Below are positions 29,383 to 36,614 of a stretch of DNA of 49,280 nt, piece by piece. The DNA is from Halopseudomonas aestusnigri (GTDB taxonomy: Bacteria; Pseudomonadota; Gammaproteobacteria; Pseudomonadales; Pseudomonadaceae): the NCBI RefSeq assembly GCF_002197985.1, contig NZ_NBYK01000003.1, positions 176,263 through 225,542 of the forward strand. The letters are read 5' to 3'. Position 1 is the stretch's first letter; every line of letters begins with the position of its first letter. The position numbers were made by a program, and so were the translations under genes. The notes under the pieces were generated by a model. It ran no database searches, was not told the DNA's origin, and saw nothing but the letters and a program-made list of their open reading frames with translations.

Positions 29383-29444
29383 GGGTTTAACGCCGCGTTG
29401 CGGTTTTTCCTTTCAGGCACTGCTGTTGCTCTTTGGTCCGCGCT

Positions 29445-30194
29445 TCAGCGGCTGTTCACCACCTTGAAGTCGACCGGAATACGCAGGGTCATCTGCTCTT
29501 CGGTCATGTCCTCGCTGAATGGCGGGAACGGTGAGGCGTCTTCCAGCATCTTCAGTACCGCCTGATCCAGCCGCGCAAAGCCGGAGCTTTCGCGGATCTG
29601 GGCCCCTGTCACAGAACCATCGCGATGAATGGTGAAGCTCAGAATCGCGACGCCTTCCTCGCGGCGACGGCGCGACGCATGGGGGTAACGCTTGTTGCGG
29701 GCCAGACTCGCTGCCACCTTGGCCTTATAGTCGGTTGACGCGCCGCCCATGCCGCCGGCCGTGGCTGCGTTACCCACTCCCGTAGACTGCTTGAGCTGCG
29801 CTTGATTGGCGTCGCTCTGACCGGTCTCGACGGCAGGCGCAGCCGGTGCAGGCTCAGGGGTGGGCTGGGGCGCTTCGACCTGCTCGCGCGGCGGTTCCGG
29901 GCGCGGCTTGGGTTTGGCCTGCACGCGCGCCTGTGCCTGCTGGCGCGGCGGTTCCGGCGCTGGTTCCGGTGGCGGCGGCGGAGGTGTCGGCTTGGGGGGC
30001 GCGACTTCCTTCGGCTGCTCGGTTTCCTGGGCTTCGCCCAGATCACCCAGCATGCCCAGATCAATCTCGATACCCATTTCACCCTGCGCTGCGGCGGTGC
30101 CCTTGGGCGGGTTGAAGGCCAGCAGGGCGAATACGGCAATGTGCGCGAGAGCGGCGAGCAGAACGGCGCCAATCCAGTGATGTGCACGGATCAT
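29445..30194 (-). CDS. tonB: TonB energy-transducing protein
   Basis: This 249-residue periplasm-spanning protein couples the proton gradient to the receptor. An N-terminal membrane helix (WIGAVLLAALAHIAVFALLAF, about 7-27, with the His of the TonB anchor) is followed by a long Pro/Glu/Ala/Arg-rich rod (about 60-130). The C-terminal TonB domain begins KRYPHASRRRREEGVAILSF and ends in PVDFKVVNSR. It overlaps the exbD ahead of it by four bases. The basic, Ala/Pro-rich rod rather than the classic EP/KP rod is typical of non-enteric TonBs. Confidence 0.9.
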   Translation of the reverse strand: MIRAHHWIGAVLLAALAHIAVFALLAFNPPKGTAAAQGEMGIEIDLGMLGDLGEAQETEQPKEVAPPKPTPPPPPPEPAPEPPRQQAQARVQAKPKPRPEPPREQVEAPQPTPEPAPAAPAVETGQSDANQAQLKQSTGVGNAATAGGMGGASTDYKAKVAASLARNKRYPHASRRRREEGVAILSFTIHRDGSVTGAQIRESSGFARLDQAVLKMLEDASPFPPFSEDMTEEQMTLRIPVDFKVVNSR

Positions 30195-30619
30195 GGCAAC
30201 GCCTCGCCGGGTTGGGTCAGCAGGGTGACGCGGCGGAAACCGGAAGCCTTGATACGCTGCAGCAGCGCCTGCAGGTTCTCGACCGGGACCTCGCCATCGG
30301 CCTTGACGGCCAGGGTGAAGCTTTCCCGGTCTTCCACTTGCTCAAAGGCGGTAATCAGCGGCGCTTCCAGCTCCTCCAGCGTGATCTGCTGGTCGTTGAG
30401 CCAGATGGTCAGCTCGGCGTCGATCAGAATCTGCAGTGCGTCGTCGTCAATCGGTGCTTCGGCAATGGATTCGGGTGGCGACACAAAGGTGGCGTCGGAT
30501 TGGCTGATCTGGCCGGCAACCATAAAGAAAATCAGCATCAGGAACACGATGTTGATCAGCGGGATCAGCTGATCGTCGCCGTTATCCTTGCGGGTGCTGT
30601 TTTCGGCAACCAGCTTCAT
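30191..30619 (-). CDS. exbD: ExbD biopolymer-transport protein (copy 2)
   Basis: This 142-residue, single-helix inner-membrane protein of the ExbB/ExbD/TonB motor begins MKLVAENSTRKDNGDDQLIPLINIVFLMLIFFMVAGQI. The Asn in LINIVFL occupies the position where ExbD and TolR carry the essential Asp (LxDVxF), so the proton-carrying residue differs here. A periplasmic ExbD domain follows. It overlaps tonB downstream and the first exbD upstream, each by four bases. Having two ExbD paralogues fits heteromeric motors seen in other bacteria. Confidence 0.85.
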   Translation of the reverse strand: MKLVAENSTRKDNGDDQLIPLINIVFLMLIFFMVAGQISQSDATFVSPPESIAEAPIDDDALQILIDAELTIWLNDQQITLEELEAPLITAFEQVEDRESFTLAVKADGEVPVENLQALLQRIKASGFRRVTLLTQPGEALP

Positions 30620-31011
30620 GGCAGCACTCCGGTCATGGAGACTTTCTGGGCACCGGCGCGGTGCAGTTGATCAAGCAGCGTTACCAGCGTCTGGGTCTTG
30701 ACCTCGGGCGCGGCTTCAACGGCGAAGACGGCATCCGGGCTGGCGGCAACCAGCGCGCTCAGCGCGGCCAGATCCTGCAGCTGATAGCTTTTACCCGCAT
30801 GGGTGACGCGGCCAGCGTCGGACTCTACGCGCACCACTTCAATCTTGTCCGGCGTCTGCTCGGACTGCTCCGCCGACGACAGGGTGATCTGCCGCCAGTG
30901 CATGAAGTTGGACGAGAGCATGAAGAACAGCAGCAGAATGAACACCACATCAATCAGCGGTGTCAGGCTGATGCCGCGACGCTTCTTGCCGGGGAAGGCC
31001 TCAAGCTGCAT
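30616..31011 (-). CDS. exbD: ExbD biopolymer-transport protein (copy 1)
   Basis: This 131-residue ExbD/TolR-family protein has the canonical PLIDVVFILLLFFMLSS helix, with Asp present near residue 20 as the proton-carrying residue. This contrasts with the Asn at that site in the next gene. The periplasmic domain ends KVSMTGVLP. It overlaps the upstream exbB by 11 bases and the downstream exbD by four bases, so translation of all three is coupled. It supplies the conserved acidic residue of the motor. Confidence 0.9.
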   Translation of the reverse strand: MQLEAFPGKKRRGISLTPLIDVVFILLLFFMLSSNFMHWRQITLSSAEQSEQTPDKIEVVRVESDAGRVTHAGKSYQLQDLAALSALVAASPDAVFAVEAAPEVKTQTLVTLLDQLHRAGAQKVSMTGVLP

Positions 31012-31837
31012 TGGCGACTTTTCCGCTGGCGACCGGGGGCTTGGGCTGGTGGGTGAACACCTGGGTAACGGCGTCGTTCAGGCTCGCGGCGATGCGCTCG
31101 ACGCGGCGCTCCATCCAGCTGTGAACCGCTACCACCGGAATGGCGACCGCCAGACCGACCGCCGTCGTCAACAGCGCTTGCCAGATACCACCGGACAGCA
31201 CCGACGGATCAACCCGGCTGCCAGCGGCTTCCATGTTTTGGAAGGCGACGATCATGCCCAGAACGGTACCCAGCAGACCCAGCAGCGGCGCCAGGTTGGC
31301 AATCACTTCGAGTGGGCGGAGCAGCAGTTTGAGCTGGTTCAGGCGGAAACTGGCAACCCGCTCCAGCTCCTCGCGCAGCAGCTGCTGGTCGGTGCCGCTG
31401 CGCTTGCCGCGCATGGCCAGCAGCAACACCGCCGGCACGGTCTGACGGGTATTGAGCTGGGCGATGGCCTCGTCGGCCTTGCCCTGGTGCCAGAGCGCCA
31501 GGCTGCGACGCACGGCGCGGGTGCCTTCCGGCGCGGGCATATAGAACTGCCACAGTTTGATCAGCAGGATGCTCAGGGCAACAACCGACATGCCCAGCAG
31601 AATCCAGACCACCGGACCGCCGACGATCAACCACTCGCGCAGGGTGTCCAGCAGGGTCGTTGCCGTCTCAACATTGTCAACAGCCGCGTTCAGACTGGCA
31701 TCCAGGGGGGCGGAGGTCAGAGCGGGATCAGCAGCGACGGTAGCCGCTGATGCGTCAATGGCAGCATCAGGAACGGTGCTGCCGAGCGCGGAGGCTGCGG
31801 GTTCGATTGCGGGGGGCGAGGTGGCTTCTACTGTCAC
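31001..31837 (-). CDS. exbB: MotA/TolQ/ExbB proton channel family protein
   Basis: This 278-residue inner-membrane motor protein energises TonB. A GTG start at 31837 has GGAG upstream. An N-terminal Ala/Thr-rich segment (about 1-70, some of it possibly periplasmic) is followed by a first membrane helix near PVVWILLGMSVVALSILL. The conserved LAPLLGLLGTVLGMIVAF and LTTAVGLAVAIPVVAVHSW helices follow, with the family's Thr residues at the channel. It is the first gene of the ExbB-ExbD-ExbD-TonB-PiuA-PiuC series, placed just downstream of a candidate Fur box. Confidence 0.9.
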   Translation of the reverse strand: MTVEATSPPAIEPAASALGSTVPDAAIDASAATVAADPALTSAPLDASLNAAVDNVETATTLLDTLREWLIVGGPVVWILLGMSVVALSILLIKLWQFYMPAPEGTRAVRRSLALWHQGKADEAIAQLNTRQTVPAVLLLAMRGKRSGTDQQLLREELERVASFRLNQLKLLLRPLEVIANLAPLLGLLGTVLGMIVAFQNMEAAGSRVDPSVLSGGIWQALLTTAVGLAVAIPVVAVHSWMERRVERIAASLNDAVTQVFTHQPKPPVASGKVANAA

Positions 31838-31865
31838 TGGAGGTCTCCGGAGAGAAAATTGAGGC

Positions 31866-31884
31866 GCAAATGATAGGTGTTCTC
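31866..31884. promoter_or_regulatory. Candidate Fur box ahead of exbB
   Basis: GCAAATGATAGGTGTTCTC matches 12 of 19 positions of the consensus Fur box GATAATGATAATCATTATC. It begins 29 bases upstream of the exbB start, where a repressor would block the promoter. Iron repression of a TonB/PiuA/PiuC operon is expected in pseudomonads. Confidence 0.5.
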
Positions 31885-31974
31885 ATTACTTCTTGCAACA
31901 AATTCAACGCAAGGGGGGATACGCCCGGGAGCATCCGGGCAATACCGTTGTCCCAGATAAATGGTTTCCTGCTA

Positions 31975-32003
31975 TTGACCGCCGGGTCGCTTGGTTTTAA
32001 GGT
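31975..32003 (+). promoter_or_regulatory. speC: Candidate sigma-70 promoter of speC
   Basis: A TTGACC (-35) and TAAGGT (-10) pair, 17 bases apart, would start transcription near 32010. That leaves about 315 bases of leader before speC. Confidence 0.4.
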
Positions 32004-32326
32004 TCGCTCCGAACGTTGAGGCTGGCACGATCCATACGGCTCAAGTACTGACGACGAGACAGCAAGACCGCAGAACAGAGCGGGCTTATTGCTTTCGGCG
32101 CACGCCTTGGGAAGTAGGCGAACCAAAGTGGGGATACTGATCAGACGTTCGCACCCCCGGGTTGTGTGTTGGCTGAAAGCGTTCAGAGTCGCTTCCGTCG
32201 GAAGGCGTACCTCAGGCTCCTGCTCATCGAGCGGGGCGTGCGTGTGCACCTCTGCCCTGCATATCTGATCCTCTTTTCGTCCCCACGCGGTCCGTCACCC
32301 GAACTTAATGCTTTGGAGCCGACGCC
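32004..32326 (+). other. Long gene-free leader of speC
   Basis: No convincing ORF or known RNA family is seen. Short hairpins are visible: CTGAA/TTCAG (32173-32186), CTTCC/GGAAG (32192-32204) and GCTC/GAGC (32222-32232). The density of small stems before a polyamine-synthesis gene suggests a regulated 5' untranslated region, but this is inference. Confidence 0.4.
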
Positions 32327-33490
32327 ATGTCCATCAAACTTGACGACTACTTCGATCGTGACACCTTCAGCCGTCTGAAGGCCGCCGCTGACCAGCGTGA
32401 AACCCCCTTCCTGGTCGTTGATCTGAAAACCATTGACCGTGCCTACGACGAGCTGGTCGACGGCTTTCCGTTCGCCAAGGTCTACTACGCCGTAAAAGCC
32501 AACCCCGCCAACGAAGTGCTCTCGCTGCTGCGCGACAAGGGTTCGAACTTCGACATCGCCTCCATCTATGAGCTGGAGAAAGTGCTGGCGCTGGGCGTCA
32601 AGCCGGAGCAGATCAGCTTCGGCAACACCATCAAGAAAGCGCGTCACATCCGCGCCTTCTACGAAAAGGGCGTGCGCCTGTACGCCACCGACTCCGAAGC
32701 CGACCTGCGCAACATCGCCAAGGCCGCGCCGGGCTCGAAAATTTATGTACGCATCCTGACCGAAGGCTCCACCACCGCCGACTGGCCGCTGTCGCGCAAG
32801 TTCGGTTGCCAGACCGACATGGCGATGGACCTGCTGGTACTGGCCAAGGAGCTGGGCCTGGAGCCCTATGGCATCTCCTTCCACGTGGGTTCCCAGCAGC
32901 GCGACATCGGCGCCTGGGATGCCGCCATCGCCAAGGTCAAGGTGATCTTCGAGCGTCTGAAGGAAGAGGACAACATTGTCCTGAAGATGATCAACATGGG
33001 TGGTGGCTTCCCGGCCAACTACATCACCAAGACCAACACCCTGCAGACCTACGCGGAAGAAATCACCCGCTTCCTGCAGGAAGACTTTGGTGACGAGCTG
33101 CCGGAAATCATCCTCGAACCGGGCCGTTCGCTGATCGCCAACGCCGGTATTCTGGTCAGCGAAGTGGTGCTGGTGTCACGCAAGTCGCATACCGCGCTGG
33201 AGCGCTGGGTGTACACCGACGTGGGCAAGTTCTCCGGCCTGATCGAAACCATGGACGAATCCATCAAGTTCCCGCTGTGGACCGAAAAGCAGGGTGAGCT
33301 GGAAGAAGCCGTGATCGCCGGCCCGACCTGCGACAGTGCCGACATCATGTACGAGCACTACAAATACGGCCTGCCGCTGAACCTGGCCATTGGCGACCGC
33401 CTGTACTGGCTGTCTACCGGCGCCTACACCACCAGCTACAGCGCCATCGAATTCAACGGCTTCCCGCCGCTGGAAGCGATCTATGTCTGA
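32327..33490 (+). CDS. speC: Ornithine decarboxylase, type III PLP-dependent
   Basis: This enzyme decarboxylates ornithine to putrescine, the first step of polyamine synthesis. The 387 residues match the Pseudomonas SpeC length. The PLP lysine lies in YYAVKANP (about residue 53), the HVGSQQRD motif near 192, the phosphate-binding MGGGFP near 228 and EPGRS near 266, and the second-subunit catalytic motif GPTCDSAD (about 325) carries Cys and Asp. GGAG lies just before the ATG at 32327. It ends in a heptamer array and a terminator. Acceptance of lysine as well as ornithine cannot be excluded, since some members of this fold decarboxylate both. Confidence 0.93.
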   Translation: MSIKLDDYFDRDTFSRLKAAADQRETPFLVVDLKTIDRAYDELVDGFPFAKVYYAVKANPANEVLSLLRDKGSNFDIASIYELEKVLALGVKPEQISFGNTIKKARHIRAFYEKGVRLYATDSEADLRNIAKAAPGSKIYVRILTEGSTTADWPLSRKFGCQTDMAMDLLVLAKELGLEPYGISFHVGSQQRDIGAWDAAIAKVKVIFERLKEEDNIVLKMINMGGGFPANYITKTNTLQTYAEEITRFLQEDFGDELPEIILEPGRSLIANAGILVSEVVLVSRKSHTALERWVYTDVGKFSGLIETMDESIKFPLWTEKQGELEEAVIAGPTCDSADIMYEHYKYGLPLNLAIGDRLYWLSTGAYTTSYSAIEFNGFPPLEAIYV

Positions 33491-33510
33491 AGCGCGCAGC
33501 GCTTCAGACA

Positions 33511-33538
33511 GCGGCAAGCTGTGAGCTTCAAGCTGCAA
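33511..33538 (+). repeat. Heptamer array, four units, after speC
   Basis: In-phase units GCGGCAA, GCTGTGA, GCTTCAA and GCTGCAA start 20 bases after the speC stop and end four bases before the terminator stem. Confidence 0.85.
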
Positions 33539-33541
33539 GTG

Positions 33542-33574
33542 AAAACCCCGCGTCGGCAACGGCGCGGGGTTTTT
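33542..33574 (+). terminator. Intrinsic terminator of speC
   Basis: An AAAACCCCGCG / CGCGGGGTTTT stem encloses a 10-base loop (33542-33552 and 33563-33573), followed by T residues. Confidence 0.9.
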
Positions 33575-33698
33575 GTTTATGGGGTACAGGTCGCAGTTTC
33601 AATGTGCCATCAGCTGGAATGGTGGGCAGCGGGTCACTGGTTGCTCTCTGGTTTGTTACAGTCCGTGCAGGACACACAAACCGCATATAGGGAGCCGT

Positions 33699-34448
33699 AT
33701 GCTTGAGATCGCGTTTTGGGGGCTGGTCGGACTGGTGCTGATTGGGCCGTTTTTTATGAACATCGTCGGACCTTTCATCGTCTGGCGCACCCAGAGAATA
33801 CCCACCATCGTCCAGTTTGAATTGGTCAGCGACGACGACTTTTTCGAGCGTTGCACCGAAGGCGTTCCCTATTTTGACGAGCAGATGATAGATGCCGGAT
33901 TCGTTGTGGTAGGTAACTCGTCGCTGCACGATAGCCACACCGATACCTGGTTTCGCGTCTACTGGCACGCGCAATTGAAGCTGGCCGGGACTGTGGTCGG
34001 CATCAGCGCAACCAATCAGCCGGATCTCACCTACTGCGAGTTCTCGCAGAAATTCTCCGACGGCCGCTGGCTGAACGTCTCCAACAGCAACCGCCCGGAA
34101 GCCTATCCGGCGCTACCGATCAAGCAGAGTTGTCAGTTCCCGGAGGTGCAGGTCGTTGAGCAATTGCTGTCGTTGCACGCGCAGCTGCGGCAGCGCCTCA
34201 AGGGTGGCCTGCAGCCAGTCGACTACCAGGCGGAGCAAGGCTTCGCCGAAATCACCGCCTTCCTGCGCGAAGAGTCTGATGCGCTGTTGGATAAGGGCCT
34301 GGTCAAACCCGAAATCGATGCCGACGGCAAGCGGTCACTCACCTTGTACGGGGCCTTTGTGATGACGTGGCGCTCGGTGTGGCCGGGGAGGGCGATTGTG
34401 GCAGCGTTGAAGCGGCGAGGTGCTAAGCGGGCTGTAGCGCGTGGCTAA
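33699..34448 (+). CDS. Hypothetical membrane-anchored protein
   Basis: The protein has 249 residues. The ATG at 33699 follows TAGGGAGCC; an in-frame start at 33573 lies within the terminator region and is rejected. Residues 1-28 form a hydrophobic anchor (LEIAFWGLVGLVLIGPFFMNIVG). The rest is soluble: a beta-rich segment (about 35-130, QFELVSDDDFFERCTEGVPYF and later SQKFSDGRWLNVSN) then a helical region (150-200), ending in a basic tail. I do not recognise the family. Because it follows the speC terminator it has its own promoter, and it lies tail to tail with the HNH gene. Confidence 0.65.
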   Translation: MLEIAFWGLVGLVLIGPFFMNIVGPFIVWRTQRIPTIVQFELVSDDDFFERCTEGVPYFDEQMIDAGFVVVGNSSLHDSHTDTWFRVYWHAQLKLAGTVVGISATNQPDLTYCEFSQKFSDGRWLNVSNSNRPEAYPALPIKQSCQFPEVQVVEQLLSLHAQLRQRLKGGLQPVDYQAEQGFAEITAFLREESDALLDKGLVKPEIDADGKRSLTLYGAFVMTWRSVWPGRAIVAALKRRGAKRAVARG

Positions 34449-34460
34449 TGATGGCTGTTT

Positions 34461-35225
34461 TCAAAGTGGTTCACCTACGAAGCAATGTTCGCGATGCCAC
34501 GCTAGGAGGGTCGCGTCGGGTGAGAACTTACTTGGAAGCTGCAAGACCGCCCCTTGGTGGGCGAAAAAGGTAGCGGCCATATACGCATTGCGTTGTTGGT
34601 CACGCAGTTCATTCGATAGCAGTAGTCGGTAGTCGTCGGAGAACGTGATAAGACCGCTGTCGAAAGCCTTGTCAAACATCAGGCTTAAGCACAGCCCGTT
34701 ACTTGGGTTTAGCCGGTTTTGGATGTCGATGCGCCATGGGCGAATATGACTGGCGATCAGGAATCGGTCATCACTCAGTCCTGTGATACAGCAGCTATTG
34801 TTGTAGGCCGATAGAACTGCTGCACGAAATAGCTGTTGGCCCTTGCGGACTTTGGTTCTAGCGAAATGATCAGGCTCTTGATAAGAGGCTGGTTCTTCAG
34901 GCTCTTTGGTTGTCTCTGTACCAAGCGCAGAAGCCAGGGCTTGTTCTGCTAGTGGCATTAGCGTGGATGTGTCACTGGTAAAGGTTTGCCACATCTGACG
35001 ATCAAGCTCTGACGCTCCAGGTAGGCCCTTTCGGCCAGTGCCGGTTATTTGGGGGTCGAGACTAGCAAGATTGCTCAGCTTCATTGCCAGCGAGTCCGGC
35101 GTGCGTTGCAACGACTTGGCGGCCTGAATAATCAGCGGCTGGCGACGGTGAAACTGGCCAAATGGCAGTTGGCAATACAAGCCGAGCGCGACGAGCAACT
35201 CGTCCTGAGTCCAGCGCTTTGCCAT
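34461..35225 (-). CDS. HNH endonuclease (restriction-type)
   Basis: The protein has 254 residues; the ATG at 35225 is preceded by AAGGAGGTTGT, better placed than the longer frame to 35270. The N-terminal about 80 residues form a helical DNA-recognition-like region (WTQDELLVALGLYCQLP then KSLQRTPDSLAMKLSNLASLD). The C-terminal HNH_2 domain starts KVRKGQQLFRAAVLSAYNNSCCITG (about 140) and has the catalytic ASHIRPW and NGLCLSLMFDKAFDSG motifs. Such enzymes act in restriction or phage defence. No methylase or other defence partner is adjacent. Codon use looks a little more A/T-rich than its neighbours, which suggests a transferred gene. Confidence 0.85.
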   Translation of the reverse strand: MAKRWTQDELLVALGLYCQLPFGQFHRRQPLIIQAAKSLQRTPDSLAMKLSNLASLDPQITGTGRKGLPGASELDRQMWQTFTSDTSTLMPLAEQALASALGTETTKEPEEPASYQEPDHFARTKVRKGQQLFRAAVLSAYNNSCCITGLSDDRFLIASHIRPWRIDIQNRLNPSNGLCLSLMFDKAFDSGLITFSDDYRLLLSNELRDQQRNAYMAATFFAHQGAVLQLPSKFSPDATLLAWHREHCFVGEPL

Positions 35226-35272
35226 ACAACCTCCTTGTGTGTGGGTAGTGAGCATCCTACCGCAATACAAAC

Positions 35273-35308
35273 AAAAAGCCCGCCCCTGAACCCAGGGGCG
35301 GGCTTTTT
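35273..35308. terminator. Bidirectional terminator (hydroxyacyl-CoA dehydrogenase gene)
   Basis: A perfect 16-base inverted repeat (35273-35288 and 35293-35308), AAAAAGCCCGCCCCTG type with a 4-base loop, ends in A and T runs on the two sides. It terminates the minus-strand dehydrogenase transcript before it reaches the HNH gene. Confidence 0.9.
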
Positions 35309-35329
35309 AACATCGGGCAGCGCTGTTGC

Positions 35330-35364
35330 TTCTAGCTTGCAGCTTGAGGCTTAAAGCTTGCCGC
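35330..35364 (-). repeat. Heptamer array, five units, after the dehydrogenase gene
   Basis: On the minus strand the in-phase units are GCGGCAA, GCTTTAA, GCCTCAA, GCTGCAA and GCTAGAA. They start 14 bases after the stop and lie between the stop and the terminator at 35273-35308. Confidence 0.85.
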
Positions 35365-35378
35365 TCCAGAAGTAGCCG

Positions 35379-36284
35379 TTAGGCAAACTTCTGGATGTTG
35401 GCCATCAGCTCACGCAGGGCTTCGATGTTGTCTTTCGGGTGAACGGCGCCTTCGAAGCTGCACAGCTGCTCGAAGTTGGCGGCGACGTCTTCCGGGGTGA
35501 AGCCCTTGTCGGGGTCGAAGCCGATACCCAGGGAGCGCTCCCAGCGTACCTTGCCCATCCAGCCGCCGCCGACTTCGAACAGGCTGCCGGTTTCCTTGCA
35601 CTCTTCGGAGCACAGGTAGGCAACCAGCGGGCTGACCAGTTCAGGCTTCAGCTTTTCGAATGCGCCTTCCGGGAACAGACCTTCGGTCATGCGAGTGCCG
35701 CCAGTCGGGGCAATGGCGTTGACGAAGATGTTGTTCTTGCGGCCTTCGATAGCCAGGGTACGGGTGAAGCCGTACAGGCCCAGCTTGGCCATGCCGTAGT
35801 TGGCCTGACCGAAGTTGCCGTAGATGCCGGAGGTGGACGAGGTGAAGATGATGCGACCGAAGTTGTTGTTCTTCATGTGGTCCCAGGCGGCCTTGGTAGT
35901 CTTGTAGGCGCCTTCGACGTGGACTTTGTAGATCAGGTCCCAGTCGGCATCGGTCATCTTGGCGAAGCTCTTGTCGCGCAGGATACCGGCGTTGTTGACG
36001 ACGATGTCGATGCGACCGAAGTTGTCCATCGCGCACTCGACGATGCGATCACCGTTGATGACGTTGTCCGGGTTGGCGATGGCGGTACCGCCAGCGGCTT
36101 TGATTTCTTCGACAACCTTGAGCGCGGCTTCGCTGTTGGCGCCTTCGCCGTTGGTGCTGCCACCGAGGTCGTTGACGACGACTTTGGCGCCGTGTTTCGC
36201 GAACAGCAGGGCGTGGGCGCGGCCAATACCGCCGCCAGCACCGGTTACGATGACGACTTTGTCGTCAAAACGGATATCGCTCAT
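35379..36284 (-). CDS. (3R)-3-hydroxyacyl-CoA dehydrogenase-type SDR
   Basis: The protein has 301 residues from the ATG at 36284. Cofactor motif TGAGGGIGRAHALLFA is near residues 15-30, followed by NNAG (about 96-99) and the catalytic STSG(X)10 YGMAK Ser, Tyr and Lys (about 148-167). The VVVNDLGGSTNGEGAN stretch is that of the dehydrogenase domain of peroxisomal multifunctional enzyme type 2. Bacterial stand-alone versions oxidise (3R)-hydroxyacyl-CoAs or act on steroid side chains. The C-terminal WERSLGIGFDPDKGFTPEDVAANFEQLCSFE tail is the usual extension. A near-palindrome at 36330 may be a PsrA site. Its terminator is bidirectional. Confidence 0.9.
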   Translation of the reverse strand: MSDIRFDDKVVIVTGAGGGIGRAHALLFAKHGAKVVVNDLGGSTNGEGANSEAALKVVEEIKAAGGTAIANPDNVINGDRIVECAMDNFGRIDIVVNNAGILRDKSFAKMTDADWDLIYKVHVEGAYKTTKAAWDHMKNNNFGRIIFTSSTSGIYGNFGQANYGMAKLGLYGFTRTLAIEGRKNNIFVNAIAPTGGTRMTEGLFPEGAFEKLKPELVSPLVAYLCSEECKETGSLFEVGGGWMGKVRWERSLGIGFDPDKGFTPEDVAANFEQLCSFEGAVHPKDNIEALRELMANIQKFA

Positions 36285-36329
36285 GGGTTGTCCCCTTGGT
36301 TTGTGCGGGTTGAAAAAGGCAGCCAGTGT

Positions 36330-36345
36330 CGAACAGTTGTTTGAA
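36330..36345. promoter_or_regulatory. Candidate PsrA-like operator
   Basis: The minus strand reads TCAAACAACTGTTCGA, which fits the PsrA pattern CAAAC-N4-GTTTG with one mismatch. It lies about 46 bases ahead of the fatty-acid dehydrogenase start. PsrA is a long-chain fatty-acid-responsive TetR-family regulator of pseudomonads. Confidence 0.4.
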
Positions 36346-36425
36346 CATGGCAAGGGGTGGGGCAGTGGTGAATAGTGGCTTATAAATGGGGCTGGCGGCG
36401 GTGTTGGGTGTATTGCAGGGGCAGC

Positions 36426-36445
36426 GGCCACGACATGTCGTGGCC
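36426..36445. repeat. Perfect 20-base palindrome
   Basis: GGCCACGACATGTCGTGGCC is a perfect palindrome in the gap between the dehydrogenase gene and urtE. A related palindrome lies at 36574; they look like two copies of a short dispersed element. Confidence 0.8.
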
Positions 36446-36573
36446 CTACGGTGGAAGGTGGTGATGTTTGTCGTGGGCGCGGGCCAGGTGACGTATCACC
36501 GTATACGGTATGCCAGGAACCTATTTAGAGGGCTGCGTTAGCTGGTTGGGTGGGCCACCTGCCCCCGCCTGCA

Positions 36574-36599
36574 CAGGGCCACGGCATGCCGTGGCCCTG
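36574..36599. repeat. Perfect 26-base palindrome after urtE
   Basis: The core GGCCACGG-CATG-CCGTGGCC is extended by CAGG/CCTG arms. It lies 15 bases after the urtE stop and may end or protect the urt mRNA. There is no U-run. It is similar to the palindrome at 36426. Confidence 0.8.
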
Positions 36600-36614
36600 C
36601 GCACGGTGGTGGAG

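Noticed and set aside
32166..32378. Possible leader peptide upstream of speC
   Set aside because: It begins at a TTG with no ribosome site, has no Orn or Pro-rich stalling motif, and runs into speC in another frame.
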